Shown here: in pieces, positions 1-5,657 of the stretch
Layout of the letters: each line of letters begins with the position of its first letter
Position numbering within the stretch: the first letter of the stretch is position 1
Origin: an uncultured Eubacteriales bacterium
Lineage (GTDB): Bacteria; Bacillota_A; Clostridia; Christensenellales; Aristaeellaceae
Direction of reading: 5' to 3'
DNA: 8,826 nucleotides
NCBI GenBank assembly: GCA_900321945.1
Contig: ONXY01000153.1
Location: 1-8,826, forward strand
Notes under the pieces: generated by a model
The model's input: the letters and a program-made list of their open reading frames with translations, nothing else
The model's database searches: none
Told to the model about the DNA's origin: nothing
Made by a program: the position numbers and the translations under genes

Positions 1-7
1 AAAAAAC

Positions 8-1018
8 GTGACAAAAACGGACGTGCTTCGGATTCTGCGGGAGAACCCGGAGCGTCATGTTTCCGGAGAGGAACTGGCGCGGCTTCTGCGCGTCAGCCGC
101 ACCGCCGTCTGGAAAGCGGTGAAGCAGCTGGAAAGGGACGGATATTCGGTAGAGGCCGCTTCCGGAACAGGATACCGCCTGCGGGCGGAAAGCGACGTGC
201 TGTCCGCGGAAGGCGTCCGGCGGCTTCTGCGGCACCGGGAAATCAGACCGTTGGTGTATCCGTCGGTTTCCTCCACGAATACGCTGCTGAAAACGATGGC
301 GGCGGAAAACGCGCCGGAGGGTACCGCTGTCATCGCGGCGGAGCAGACCGGCGGACGAGGAAGACTGGGACGGAGCTTCTTTTCTCCCGGAGGGAGCGGA
401 CTCTATCTGAGCCTGCTTCTGCGCCCGGACTGCGCGGCCGCGGAAGCGACCCGTCTGACCGCCTGCGCGGCGGTGGCGGCGGCCGAGACGGCGGAGGAAA
501 TGTCCGGCCGGCCGGCCGGCATCAAATGGGTAAACGACGTGTTCATCGGGGGGAAAAAAGTCTGCGGAATTCTGACGGAAGCGGGCATGGATCTTGAAAG
601 CGGCAGACTGAGCCACGTCATCGTGGGAATCGGCATCAACCTGCGCGAGCCGGAAGGCGGCTTTCCGGAAGAAATCCGGTCCGTCGCGGGGGCCGTATTC
701 GGAAACGAACCCGTTCCGGATCTTCGGAACCGCATGGCGGCTCAGGTGCTTGACAGACTGAAGGACTACGCGGAAGATCCGGGATCGGACGCTCTTTTCG
801 AGGCATACAGGAAGCGGTCCTTTGTTCCGGGAAAGGAAATTCTGATTCTGTCTCCCGGAAAGGATCCCATCCGGGCAGAAGCGGTGGATCTGAACCGCGA
901 TTTCTCCCTGAATGTGAGACTGGAGGACGGCAGCCTCCGGACGGTCAGTTCCGGGGAGATCAGCGTCCGGCTGGACGGGAGAGGCGGAACGGAACCGGAA
1001 AGCGGGACGGAACGCTGA
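8..1018 (+). CDS. birA: Bifunctional biotin-[acetyl-CoA-carboxylase] ligase / biotin operon repressor BirA
   Basis: This enzyme activates biotin to biotinyl-AMP and attaches it to the biotin carrier lysine of carboxylases. In proteins with an N-terminal DNA-binding domain it also represses biotin uptake or synthesis genes. Residues about 4-58 form the winged HTH (SGEELARLLRVSRTAVWKAV, then GTGYRL). The catalytic domain shows SSTN at 88-91, the biotin/AMP loop GRGRLGR at 116-122, KWVNDVFIGGKK at 173-184 with the lysine that contacts the adenylate, and VGIGINL at 206-212. The small C-terminal SH3-like domain follows. At 336 aa it is slightly longer than usual because of a Gly/Glu-rich tail. The start is GTG at 8; its ribosome site lies at or beyond the window edge, so an earlier start cannot be excluded. 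It is followed by a 124-bp gap and does not look co-translated with the next gene. Confidence 0.95.
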   Translation: MTKTDVLRILRENPERHVSGEELARLLRVSRTAVWKAVKQLERDGYSVEAASGTGYRLRAESDVLSAEGVRRLLRHREIRPLVYPSVSSTNTLLKTMAAENAPEGTAVIAAEQTGGRGRLGRSFFSPGGSGLYLSLLLRPDCAAAEATRLTACAAVAAAETAEEMSGRPAGIKWVNDVFIGGKKVCGILTEAGMDLESGRLSHVIVGIGINLREPEGGFPEEIRSVAGAVFGNEPVPDLRNRMAAQVLDRLKDYAEDPGSDALFEAYRKRSFVPGKEILILSPGKDPIRAEAVDLNRDFSLNVRLEDGSLRTVSSGEISVRLDGRGGTEPESGTER

Positions 1019-1142
1019 CGCGCGGAACGGGACGCAGCGGTTTTCCGGACGTTTCCGGAACCTGGACGTAAAAGAAGGAAAAACGAACGGGACAGTCGAA
1101 AATATTTAAGATAAGGAAAAAACGGGAAGGCGGTGCGGCCCG
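1019..1142 (+). other. Intergenic gap with weak candidate promoter and a small inverted repeat
   Basis: This is the longest non-coding stretch in the window. A 6-bp inverted repeat, TTCCGG at 1043-1048 and CCGGAA at 1055-1060 with a 6-nt loop, lies after birA but has no T-run behind it, so it is not a convincing intrinsic terminator. An AT-rich island at about 1099-1120 stands out against the GC-rich background and holds a -10-like TAAGAT at 1107-1112. The sequence about 17 bp upstream (CGAACG) is a poor -35. A purine-rich GGGAAGG at about 1124-1130 could be the ribosome site for the GTG at 1143. A promoter for the downstream genes here is plausible by position but only weakly supported by motif. 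Confidence 0.3.
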
Positions 1143-1601
1143 GTGGATAAGTGGGACGAGAGATTCATGAAGATGACCTGGACCATCGCGGAATGGTCCA
1201 GCTGCTTCCGGAAGGGGCGCAGCATCGGATGCGTGATCGTAAAGGATAAAAGGATCATGACGACGGGCTACAACGGCGCTCCCGCCGGAATCCGCACCTG
1301 CCGGGAGAAGGGCGTGTGCCTGCGGGACGAGCTGGGCATTCCCAGCGGCACCCGGATGGAAACCTGCTACGCCGTGCACGCGGAGCAGAACGCCATCGTT
1401 CAGGCCGCGAAACTGGGCGTTTCCATCGACGGGGCGACGCTGTACTGCACGCATCAGCCCTGCAGCATGTGCTGCAAAATGATCATCAACAGCGGTATAC
1501 GCCGGGTGGTATATCAGGAAGGATATCCGGATCCTTTTACGCTGGAGCTTTTCGCGGAGGCGGGAGTGCTGCTGGAAAAGTATGAGGGAGGGATCGCGTG
1601 A
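1143..1601 (+). CDS. comEB: Deoxycytidylate (dCMP) deaminase, ComEB family
   Basis: A zinc-dependent deaminase that converts dCMP to dUMP, feeding thymidylate synthesis in the cytoplasm. The active site is clear. HAEQNAI has zinc ligand H79 and proton-shuttling E81, and PCSMC supplies zinc ligands C107 and C110. The upstream substrate region GYNGAPAG (42-49) and the linker with C53/C59 and LGIPSG match Gram-positive dCMP deaminases, and 152 aa is a normal length. The start is GTG at 1143, giving an N-terminus (DKWDERFM) that aligns with the family; the purine-rich stretch about 12 bp upstream is a modest ribosome site. Its TGA overlaps the GTG of the next gene (GTGA, 1598-1601), suggesting translational coupling. 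The comEB name reflects family only. In Bacillus the gene lies in the competence operon, but no comEA or comEC is present here, so a nucleotide-metabolism role is the safer reading. Confidence 0.92.
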   Translation: MDKWDERFMKMTWTIAEWSSCFRKGRSIGCVIVKDKRIMTTGYNGAPAGIRTCREKGVCLRDELGIPSGTRMETCYAVHAEQNAIVQAAKLGVSIDGATLYCTHQPCSMCCKMIINSGIRRVVYQEGYPDPFTLELFAEAGVLLEKYEGGIA

Positions 1602-2371
1602 AATACCACATTGACACCATCCCCATCTGGGACGCGGCAAAAAAGGACGGCGAATGCCTGCTCTGCGCGCTGGAGAGGCGGACGGAGCTGGGAGAGGCGG
1701 ACCGCTATCTGGGAGCTTCCGTGATGGAGCCGGACGTACGCATCCGGGTCAATGAGAGAGGGTTCTGCCGGAAGCATCACGGAATGCTGTTCACCATGAG
1801 CAACCGGCTCGGGCACGCGCTTATGCTGGAAAGCCACATGATCGAAAACCGGGAGAGGCTGGAAAAAAGCTGGAAGGTTCTGGACCGGGCCGCGGATCAG
1901 CTGAGAAACGCCGGACTGGGCGACAGGCTGAACGGCAGAGCGAAAGCCTCAAAGGACGAGGTGGTCCGGGAGGCACGGAAGATTCAACAGATGGCCGGGA
2001 CCTGCGTCATGTGCGACACGATACAGGAAAACATGCTGCGCTACCTTCACACGTTCTTCCATCTGTATAAGAGCGACGGAGAGTTCCGGAAGCGTTTTCT
2101 GGAGGGAAAAGGACTCTGCATCCCGCACACGGGCCAGCTGCTGGAGGTCGCCGCCGAGGAGCTGAACAGCAAGGAACTGGGCGAGTTTGTCAGGGCGCTG
2201 GCGGGCATGGAAAAGGCGAATCTGGACCGGATTCAGGAAGATATCTCATGGTTCATCAAGAAATTTGACTACCGGTTCGAGAAGGAAGACTGGAAGAACA
2301 GCAGGGACGCGGTCGAACGTACCGTCAACAAAACCCGGGGCTGGTGCGTCGGGAAGGAACCGAACGATTAA
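1598..2371 (+). CDS. DUF6062 family protein with two CxxC...CxxH modules
   Basis: A cytoplasmic-looking 257-aa protein with no signal peptide or membrane segment, recognised by pattern as DUF6062, a Clostridia family of unknown function. Two matching metal-site-like modules are visible. Module 1 has C20-x2-C23, then GFCRKH with C57 and H60. Module 2 has C136-x2-C139, then GLCIPH with C174 and H177. The CxxC to CxxH spacing is nearly the same in both (34 and 35 residues), and each module is followed by a helical stretch, which suggests an internal duplication. A charged helix (about 82-130) links the halves, and the C-terminus is rich in Trp, Lys and Arg. The start is GTG at 1598, overlapping the stop of the dCMP deaminase gene by 4 bp. 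Zinc or Fe-S binding is inference; no catalytic motif is evident. Confidence 0.8.
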   Translation: MKYHIDTIPIWDAAKKDGECLLCALERRTELGEADRYLGASVMEPDVRIRVNERGFCRKHHGMLFTMSNRLGHALMLESHMIENRERLEKSWKVLDRAADQLRNAGLGDRLNGRAKASKDEVVREARKIQQMAGTCVMCDTIQENMLRYLHTFFHLYKSDGEFRKRFLEGKGLCIPHTGQLLEVAAEELNSKELGEFVRALAGMEKANLDRIQEDISWFIKKFDYRFEKEDWKNSRDAVERTVNKTRGWCVGKEPND

Positions 2372-2413
2372 GGGACAGCGCGGGATAAACGGAAAGCGAA
2401 GGGGGAACCGGAT

Positions 2414-2782
2414 ATGACCATTGGAGATGTGAAGGAGATTCTGGAGGCGAAGGTTCTGATCGGCGGCGACAGAATGAACGAGCCGGTGGACACCGCCTGC
2501 GGGTCCGATCTGATGAGCGACGTGCTGGCGTTCGTAAAGGAAAAGACCGTGCTGATCACGGGGCTGATCAATCCCCACGTGGTCCGGACCAGCGAGATGC
2601 TGGATATTACCTGCATTGTTTTTTCCAGGGGAAAACAGCCGAACGAGCTGATCCTGGAAGAGGCGGAGGAGTGCGGCATCACTGTGATGAGCACGGAGAT
2701 GACCACCTATACCGCGTGCGGAGAGCTGTATGTACACGGCCTGCCGGGAACCAAAAAAAGGACCGGCGCGGAAGGAGCGTGA
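2414..2782 (+). CDS. DRTGG-domain protein (hydrogenase-module type)
   Basis: A 122-aa single-domain protein resembling the DRTGG domain found beside CBS domains, in phosphotransacetylases, and as stand-alone proteins in clostridial [FeFe]-hydrogenase clusters. The start MTIGDVKEILEAKVL and the segment CGSDLMSDVLAF (29-40) are the most recognisable parts. They are followed by alternating strand/helix segments (TVLITGLINP, ITCIVFSRGK, GITVMSTEMT) typical of the alpha/beta fold. The literal DRTGG motif is absent, as in many stand-alone members, and the ligand is unknown. The start is ATG at 2414 after an AGGGGG-type purine run. The stop lies 3 bp before the next gene, which has its own AAGGAG site, so the two are surely co-transcribed. 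By context it may be a regulatory or small-ligand-binding partner of the sensory hydrogenase; that is inference. Confidence 0.78.
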   Translation: MTIGDVKEILEAKVLIGGDRMNEPVDTACGSDLMSDVLAFVKEKTVLITGLINPHVVRTSEMLDITCIVFSRGKQPNELILEEAEECGITVMSTEMTTYTACGELYVHGLPGTKKRTGAEGA

Positions 2783-2785
2783 CCC

Positions 2786-3211
2786 ATGGCGATCCTGCTG
2801 GAGAAGAACTTCCCCGTGGAGGCGGGAGCCTATGAGACGGCGGGCCAGGCTTCGACCGTGATCAAGAGAACGCTGAAGCAGCTGGGCGTAAGCGCAGAGG
2901 TGCTCCGGCGGGTCAGCGTGGCCTGCTACGAGGTGGAGCTGAACCTGGTGATTCATTCCGACGGCGGAACGCTGACATTGCAGATGGAGCCGGACAGGGT
3001 GACCCTGATCTCGAGGGACGTGGGCCCCGGAATTCCGGACATCGAAAAAGCTATGTCAGAAGGCTTTTCCACGGCCAACGAGGAGGCCAGGACGCTGGGC
3101 TTCGGCGCCGGCATGGGCCTGCCGAACATGAAACGGAACGCGACGGATTTTGATATTCAGAGCGAAATGGGCAAGGGAACCACAATTACCATGAGCTTCG
3201 CGCTGACGTAA
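2786..3211 (+). CDS. RsbW-like GHKL ATP-binding protein / anti-sigma-type serine kinase
   Basis: A compact 141-aa HATPase_c domain of the RsbW/SpoIIAB class, kinases that bind sigma factors or partners and phosphorylate a STAS antagonist. The N-box YEVELNLVIHS has E49 and N53 spaced as the catalytic Glu and Mg-binding Asn in SpoIIAB (E-x3-N). The G1 box DVGPGIPD (78-85) binds adenine, the lid/G2 box is GFGAGMGL (105-112) before PNMKR, and G3 is GKGTT (129-133). There is no sensor, HAMP or dimerisation domain, which fits a free-standing kinase rather than a histidine kinase. The start is ATG at 2786 with AAGGAG (2772-2777) 8 bp upstream. It sits between the DRTGG gene and the hydrogenase gene. 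No sigma factor, STAS protein or PP2C/SpoIIE phosphatase is in the window, so its partners must be encoded elsewhere or it acts differently here. Confidence 0.85.
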   Translation: MAILLEKNFPVEAGAYETAGQASTVIKRTLKQLGVSAEVLRRVSVACYEVELNLVIHSDGGTLTLQMEPDRVTLISRDVGPGIPDIEKAMSEGFSTANEEARTLGFGAGMGLPNMKRNATDFDIQSEMGKGTTITMSFALT

Positions 3212-3256
3212 GCGGCGATTCCGGACGACTGTCCGGCAAGGGAGACGGAAAGAAAA

Positions 3257-4552
3257 ATGGAGAATTCGACGCGTTTTCACTCGGTGCGGCTTGAAAAGGA
3301 GAAATGCCGCGCCTGCACCAACTGCCTGAAACGATGCCCCACGGAGGCGATCCGCGTCCGCGGCGGCAGCGCGCATATCATTGACGAACGCTGCATCGAC
3401 TGCGGAGAGTGCATCCGGGTCTGCAATTACCATGCCAAGGTGGCGGTAACGGATCCACTGAGCATCATCGACGAGTGGAAATACAAGATCGCGCTGCCCG
3501 CCCCAAGCCTGTACGGACAGTTCAAAAACCTGCAGAACATCAGCCAGCTGCTGTCCGCGCTGAAGGAACTGGGTTTCGACGACGTTTTCGAGGTGGCGCG
3601 GGGGGCGGACGTGGTCAGCAGGGCTATCCGGGAAAGGCTGAAGAACCCGGACACGCCGAGACCCATGATTTCCTCCGCCTGCCCCGCGATCGTAAGGCTG
3701 ATTCAGGTCCGGTTCCCGGATCTGATCGACCATATCGTGGACGTCCGGCAGCCCATGGAGGTGGCGGCGATGATCGCACGGCGCGAGTTCGCCAGGAAGC
3801 ATCAGGTGGACGAGCGGGATATCGGATGCTTCTTCCTGACACCGTGCCCGGCGAAGGTAACGGCTATCCGGAGCCCCATCGGACATGAAAAAAGCGCGGT
3901 GAACGGAGCCATCAGCGTCATGGAGATCTACGGGCCGCTCAGCGCAAAGATCCGGAAAGCGCCAACGGACGAGAACCTGAAGACATCCTCCGATTTCGGC
4001 GTCGGCTGGGCCCGGAGCGGTGGGGAAAGCGACGCGGTGTGCCCCATGGAGAGCATGGCCGTGGACGGCATCAACAACTGCATCCGCGTGCTGGAGGAAA
4101 TCGAGGACAACCGGCTCAACGGCCTCGAGTTCTTTGAAGGCGCGGCCTGCACGGGCGGTTGCGTGGGCGGTCCGCTGAACTTTGAAAACACTTATGTGGC
4201 GCGGAACTGGATCCGCCGGCTGGTGGATATCCGGGACGCGGATCTGAACGTGGAAAACGGGATGATGACCAAATACGATCTGTACGACAGCAAACGGATC
4301 ATGCCCAATTCCGCCATGAAGCTGGACGACGATCTGGTTGAGGCGCTGAGGAAGATGGAACGGATCGAGGAGATATTCGCGACGCTGCCGGGGTATGACT
4401 GCGGCAGCTGCGGAAGTCCCACATGCCGGACGTTCGCGGAGGATATCGTACAGGGCAAAGCAAGGGAAATGGACTGCATTCACCGGATGAAGGATCATCT
4501 GAAAGTTATGGCGCAGCAGATGGTCGATCTGGCTGAGACCACACGGGAATAA
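3257..4552 (+). CDS. Putative sensory-type [FeFe]-hydrogenase (group C/D-like) with ferredoxin and C-terminal Fe-S domains
   Basis: Probably a cytoplasmic H2 or redox sensor built on an [FeFe]-hydrogenase. Domains in order: a 2x[4Fe-4S] ferredoxin (C17, C20, C23, C27 and C46, C49, C52, C56); the H-cluster domain (about 75-350); then a [4Fe-4S] domain (C382, C385, C390, C407; YDCGSCGSPTC) and a short helix ending at 431. All four H-cluster ligands are present: C142 (SSACP, L1), C197 (TPCPAK, L2), C298 and C302 (EGAACTGGCVGG, L3). The L1 proton-relay Cys is A141, the L2 Met and Glu are T195 and A203, and the L3 Met is A296; K200 is kept. These changes match sensory rather than fast catalytic enzymes. 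Homologues often carry a C-terminal PAS domain, which is absent here. The start is ATG at 3257 with AAGGGAG upstream. The maturases HydEFG are not in the window. The family is certain; the sensory role is inference. Confidence 0.88.
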   Translation: MENSTRFHSVRLEKEKCRACTNCLKRCPTEAIRVRGGSAHIIDERCIDCGECIRVCNYHAKVAVTDPLSIIDEWKYKIALPAPSLYGQFKNLQNISQLLSALKELGFDDVFEVARGADVVSRAIRERLKNPDTPRPMISSACPAIVRLIQVRFPDLIDHIVDVRQPMEVAAMIARREFARKHQVDERDIGCFFLTPCPAKVTAIRSPIGHEKSAVNGAISVMEIYGPLSAKIRKAPTDENLKTSSDFGVGWARSGGESDAVCPMESMAVDGINNCIRVLEEIEDNRLNGLEFFEGAACTGGCVGGPLNFENTYVARNWIRRLVDIRDADLNVENGMMTKYDLYDSKRIMPNSAMKLDDDLVEALRKMERIEEIFATLPGYDCGSCGSPTCRTFAEDIVQGKAREMDCIHRMKDHLKVMAQQMVDLAETTRE

Positions 4553-4578
4553 ACAGAGAAGACAAGGAGAGACGGAAC

Positions 4579-4932
4579 ATGACGATTCGAGAGCTGATCG
4601 AACTGACGGGAGCCCGGAACATGACGCCGGACGCCGACCGGGAGACGGAGGTTACCTGCGGCTACACCTGCGACCTGCTGAGCTGGGTTATGGCTCACGG
4701 AAAAGCGGGTATGGCCTGGATCACGGTACAGACCCATATGAACGTTATCGCGGTGGCCAGCCTGATGGAAATGGCAGCGGTAATCATTCCGGAGGACATC
4801 GAGATGGAGGAGGCGACGCTGGCCAAGGCGAGAGAGGAAGGTATCTGCGTTCTGCAGAGCGGAAAGACGGCCTTTGACCTCTGCGCGCTGATGGCGCAGG
4901 CCGGGATTCCCGGAACGCCCCGGGAGGGATAA
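4579..4932 (+). CDS. Second, divergent DRTGG-like domain protein
   Basis: A 117-aa protein that reads as a diverged paralogue of the DRTGG gene upstream of the hydrogenase. Both open with MTI..., both have an early Cys-Gly followed by an Asp-Leu helix (CGSDLMSDVLAF there, CGYTCDLLSWVMA at 27-39 here), and both continue with a hydrophobic strand (AWITV), a helix, a VII-type strand and a C-terminal GI.VL strand. An extra Cys at C31 and a HGKAGMAW turn distinguish it. There is no membrane segment or signal peptide. The start is ATG at 4579 with a good AAGGAG (4564-4569) 9 bp upstream. It ends 3 bp before the PHP gene, whose ribosome site GGGAGGG overlaps its last codons. Placing one copy on each side of the hydrogenase suggests a heteromeric or dual-input regulator. 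Ligand and function are unknown. Confidence 0.72.
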   Translation: MTIRELIELTGARNMTPDADRETEVTCGYTCDLLSWVMAHGKAGMAWITVQTHMNVIAVASLMEMAAVIIPEDIEMEEATLAKAREEGICVLQSGKTAFDLCALMAQAGIPGTPREG

Positions 4933-4935
4933 TTC

Positions 4936-5625
4936 ATGTTCGCGGACCTGCACATACACAGCTGCCTGTCTCCCTGCGCTGACGACGACATGACGCCGGC
5001 CAACATCTGCGGGATGGCGCATATCAAGGGACTCGAGGCGATCGCCGTCACGGATCACAACACGGCGCGAAACCTGCCGTATGTGAAGGAGGCCGCTGAT
5101 TATTACGGCCTGATTCTTCTCCCGGGAATGGAGATCACGACAAAAGAAGAGGTGCATCTGCTGGGGTATTTCCGGGATGTGGAGACCGCGGTGAAAGTGG
5201 GCGAAATCTTCAGCAGTCATCTTCCGCCCATGAAAAACAGACCGGATTTCTTCGGAAATCAGCTGGTAATGAACACGGACGACGAAACGGTGGCCGTTGA
5301 GGAAAGGCTGCTGATCGGAGCGACCGATCTGACGCTGCAGGAATGCGCGGGGATCATCCGGGAGCACGGCGGAGCAGCCGTGCCGGCGCATATCAACAGG
5401 GGGCACGGACTGCTTGTAAACCTCGGTCTGTTTCCGGAGGATACTGAGTTTCCGGTGGTGGAGGTGCGGCCGGAGCTTCCGGTAAACGAAAAACTGATCG
5501 CGGGAAAACGCAGGCTCCGCTCGTCGGACGCGCATCGGCTCGGAGACATTCTTGAAGCGGTATTTGATCTGCCGACGGACCGGTTTTCCCCGGGAGGGTT
5601 GTTTGACGCGGTAAGCGGAAAGTGA
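4936..5625 (+). CDS. PHP-domain metal-dependent phosphoesterase
   Basis: A 229-aa PHP domain with the full set of metal ligands seen in this superfamily: DLHIHS (H6, H8), a Cys/Asp-rich turn CLSPCADDDMTP (10-21), VTDHN (D40, H41), GMEITT (E66), EVHLLGYF (H74), VPAHI (H152) and RSSDAH (D198, H200). These predict a di- or trinuclear Mn/Zn/Fe phosphoesterase such as a histidinol-phosphate phosphatase-like, trinucleotide or nucleotide-phosphate hydrolase. The CLSPC...DDDMTP turn is the form I associate with PHP proteins beside clostridial [FeFe]-hydrogenases, so it probably works with the module rather than in histidine synthesis. The start is ATG at 4936, 3 bp after the previous stop. The stop is followed by only 32 bp before yicC. 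The substrate is unknown. Confidence 0.85.
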   Translation: MFADLHIHSCLSPCADDDMTPANICGMAHIKGLEAIAVTDHNTARNLPYVKEAADYYGLILLPGMEITTKEEVHLLGYFRDVETAVKVGEIFSSHLPPMKNRPDFFGNQLVMNTDDETVAVEERLLIGATDLTLQECAGIIREHGGAAVPAHINRGHGLLVNLGLFPEDTEFPVVEVRPELPVNEKLIAGKRRLRSSDAHRLGDILEAVFDLPTDRFSPGGLFDAVSGK

Positions 5626-5640
5626 TACGATACCGCGGGG

Positions 5641-5650
5641 AAAGGAGAGG
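5641..5650 (+). promoter_or_regulatory. Ribosome binding site that fixes the yicC start at a TTG
   Basis: AAAGGAGAGG is the only strong Shine-Dalgarno match in the PHP-yicC gap. From AGGAG (5643-5647) the TTG at 5658 is 10 bp away and in frame, while the ATG at 5651 is out of frame and the in-frame ATG at 5667 is too far. The in-frame GTG at 5622 lies upstream of this site and would translate through it, so it is unlikely. Confidence 0.7.
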
Positions 5651-5657
5651 ATGCTTC

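Noticed and set aside
1043..1060. Inverted repeat TTCCGG/CCGGAA after birA as an intrinsic terminator
   Set aside because: The stem is only 6 bp and no T-run follows. TCCGGA-type words are also very common throughout this window because of Ser/Arg/Gly codon choice.
960..1640. Antisense frame of 226 codons crossing the birA-dCMP deaminase gap
   Set aside because: It is the only antisense frame that spans the intergenic gap, but its translation has no domain and most of it mirrors the deaminase gene.
3056..4498. A 480-codon open frame antisense to the hydrogenase gene
   Set aside because: It covers a gene with unmistakable Fe-S and H-cluster motifs. The translation is His/Arg/Pro-rich with no recognisable domain, as expected for the opposite strand of GC-rich codons.
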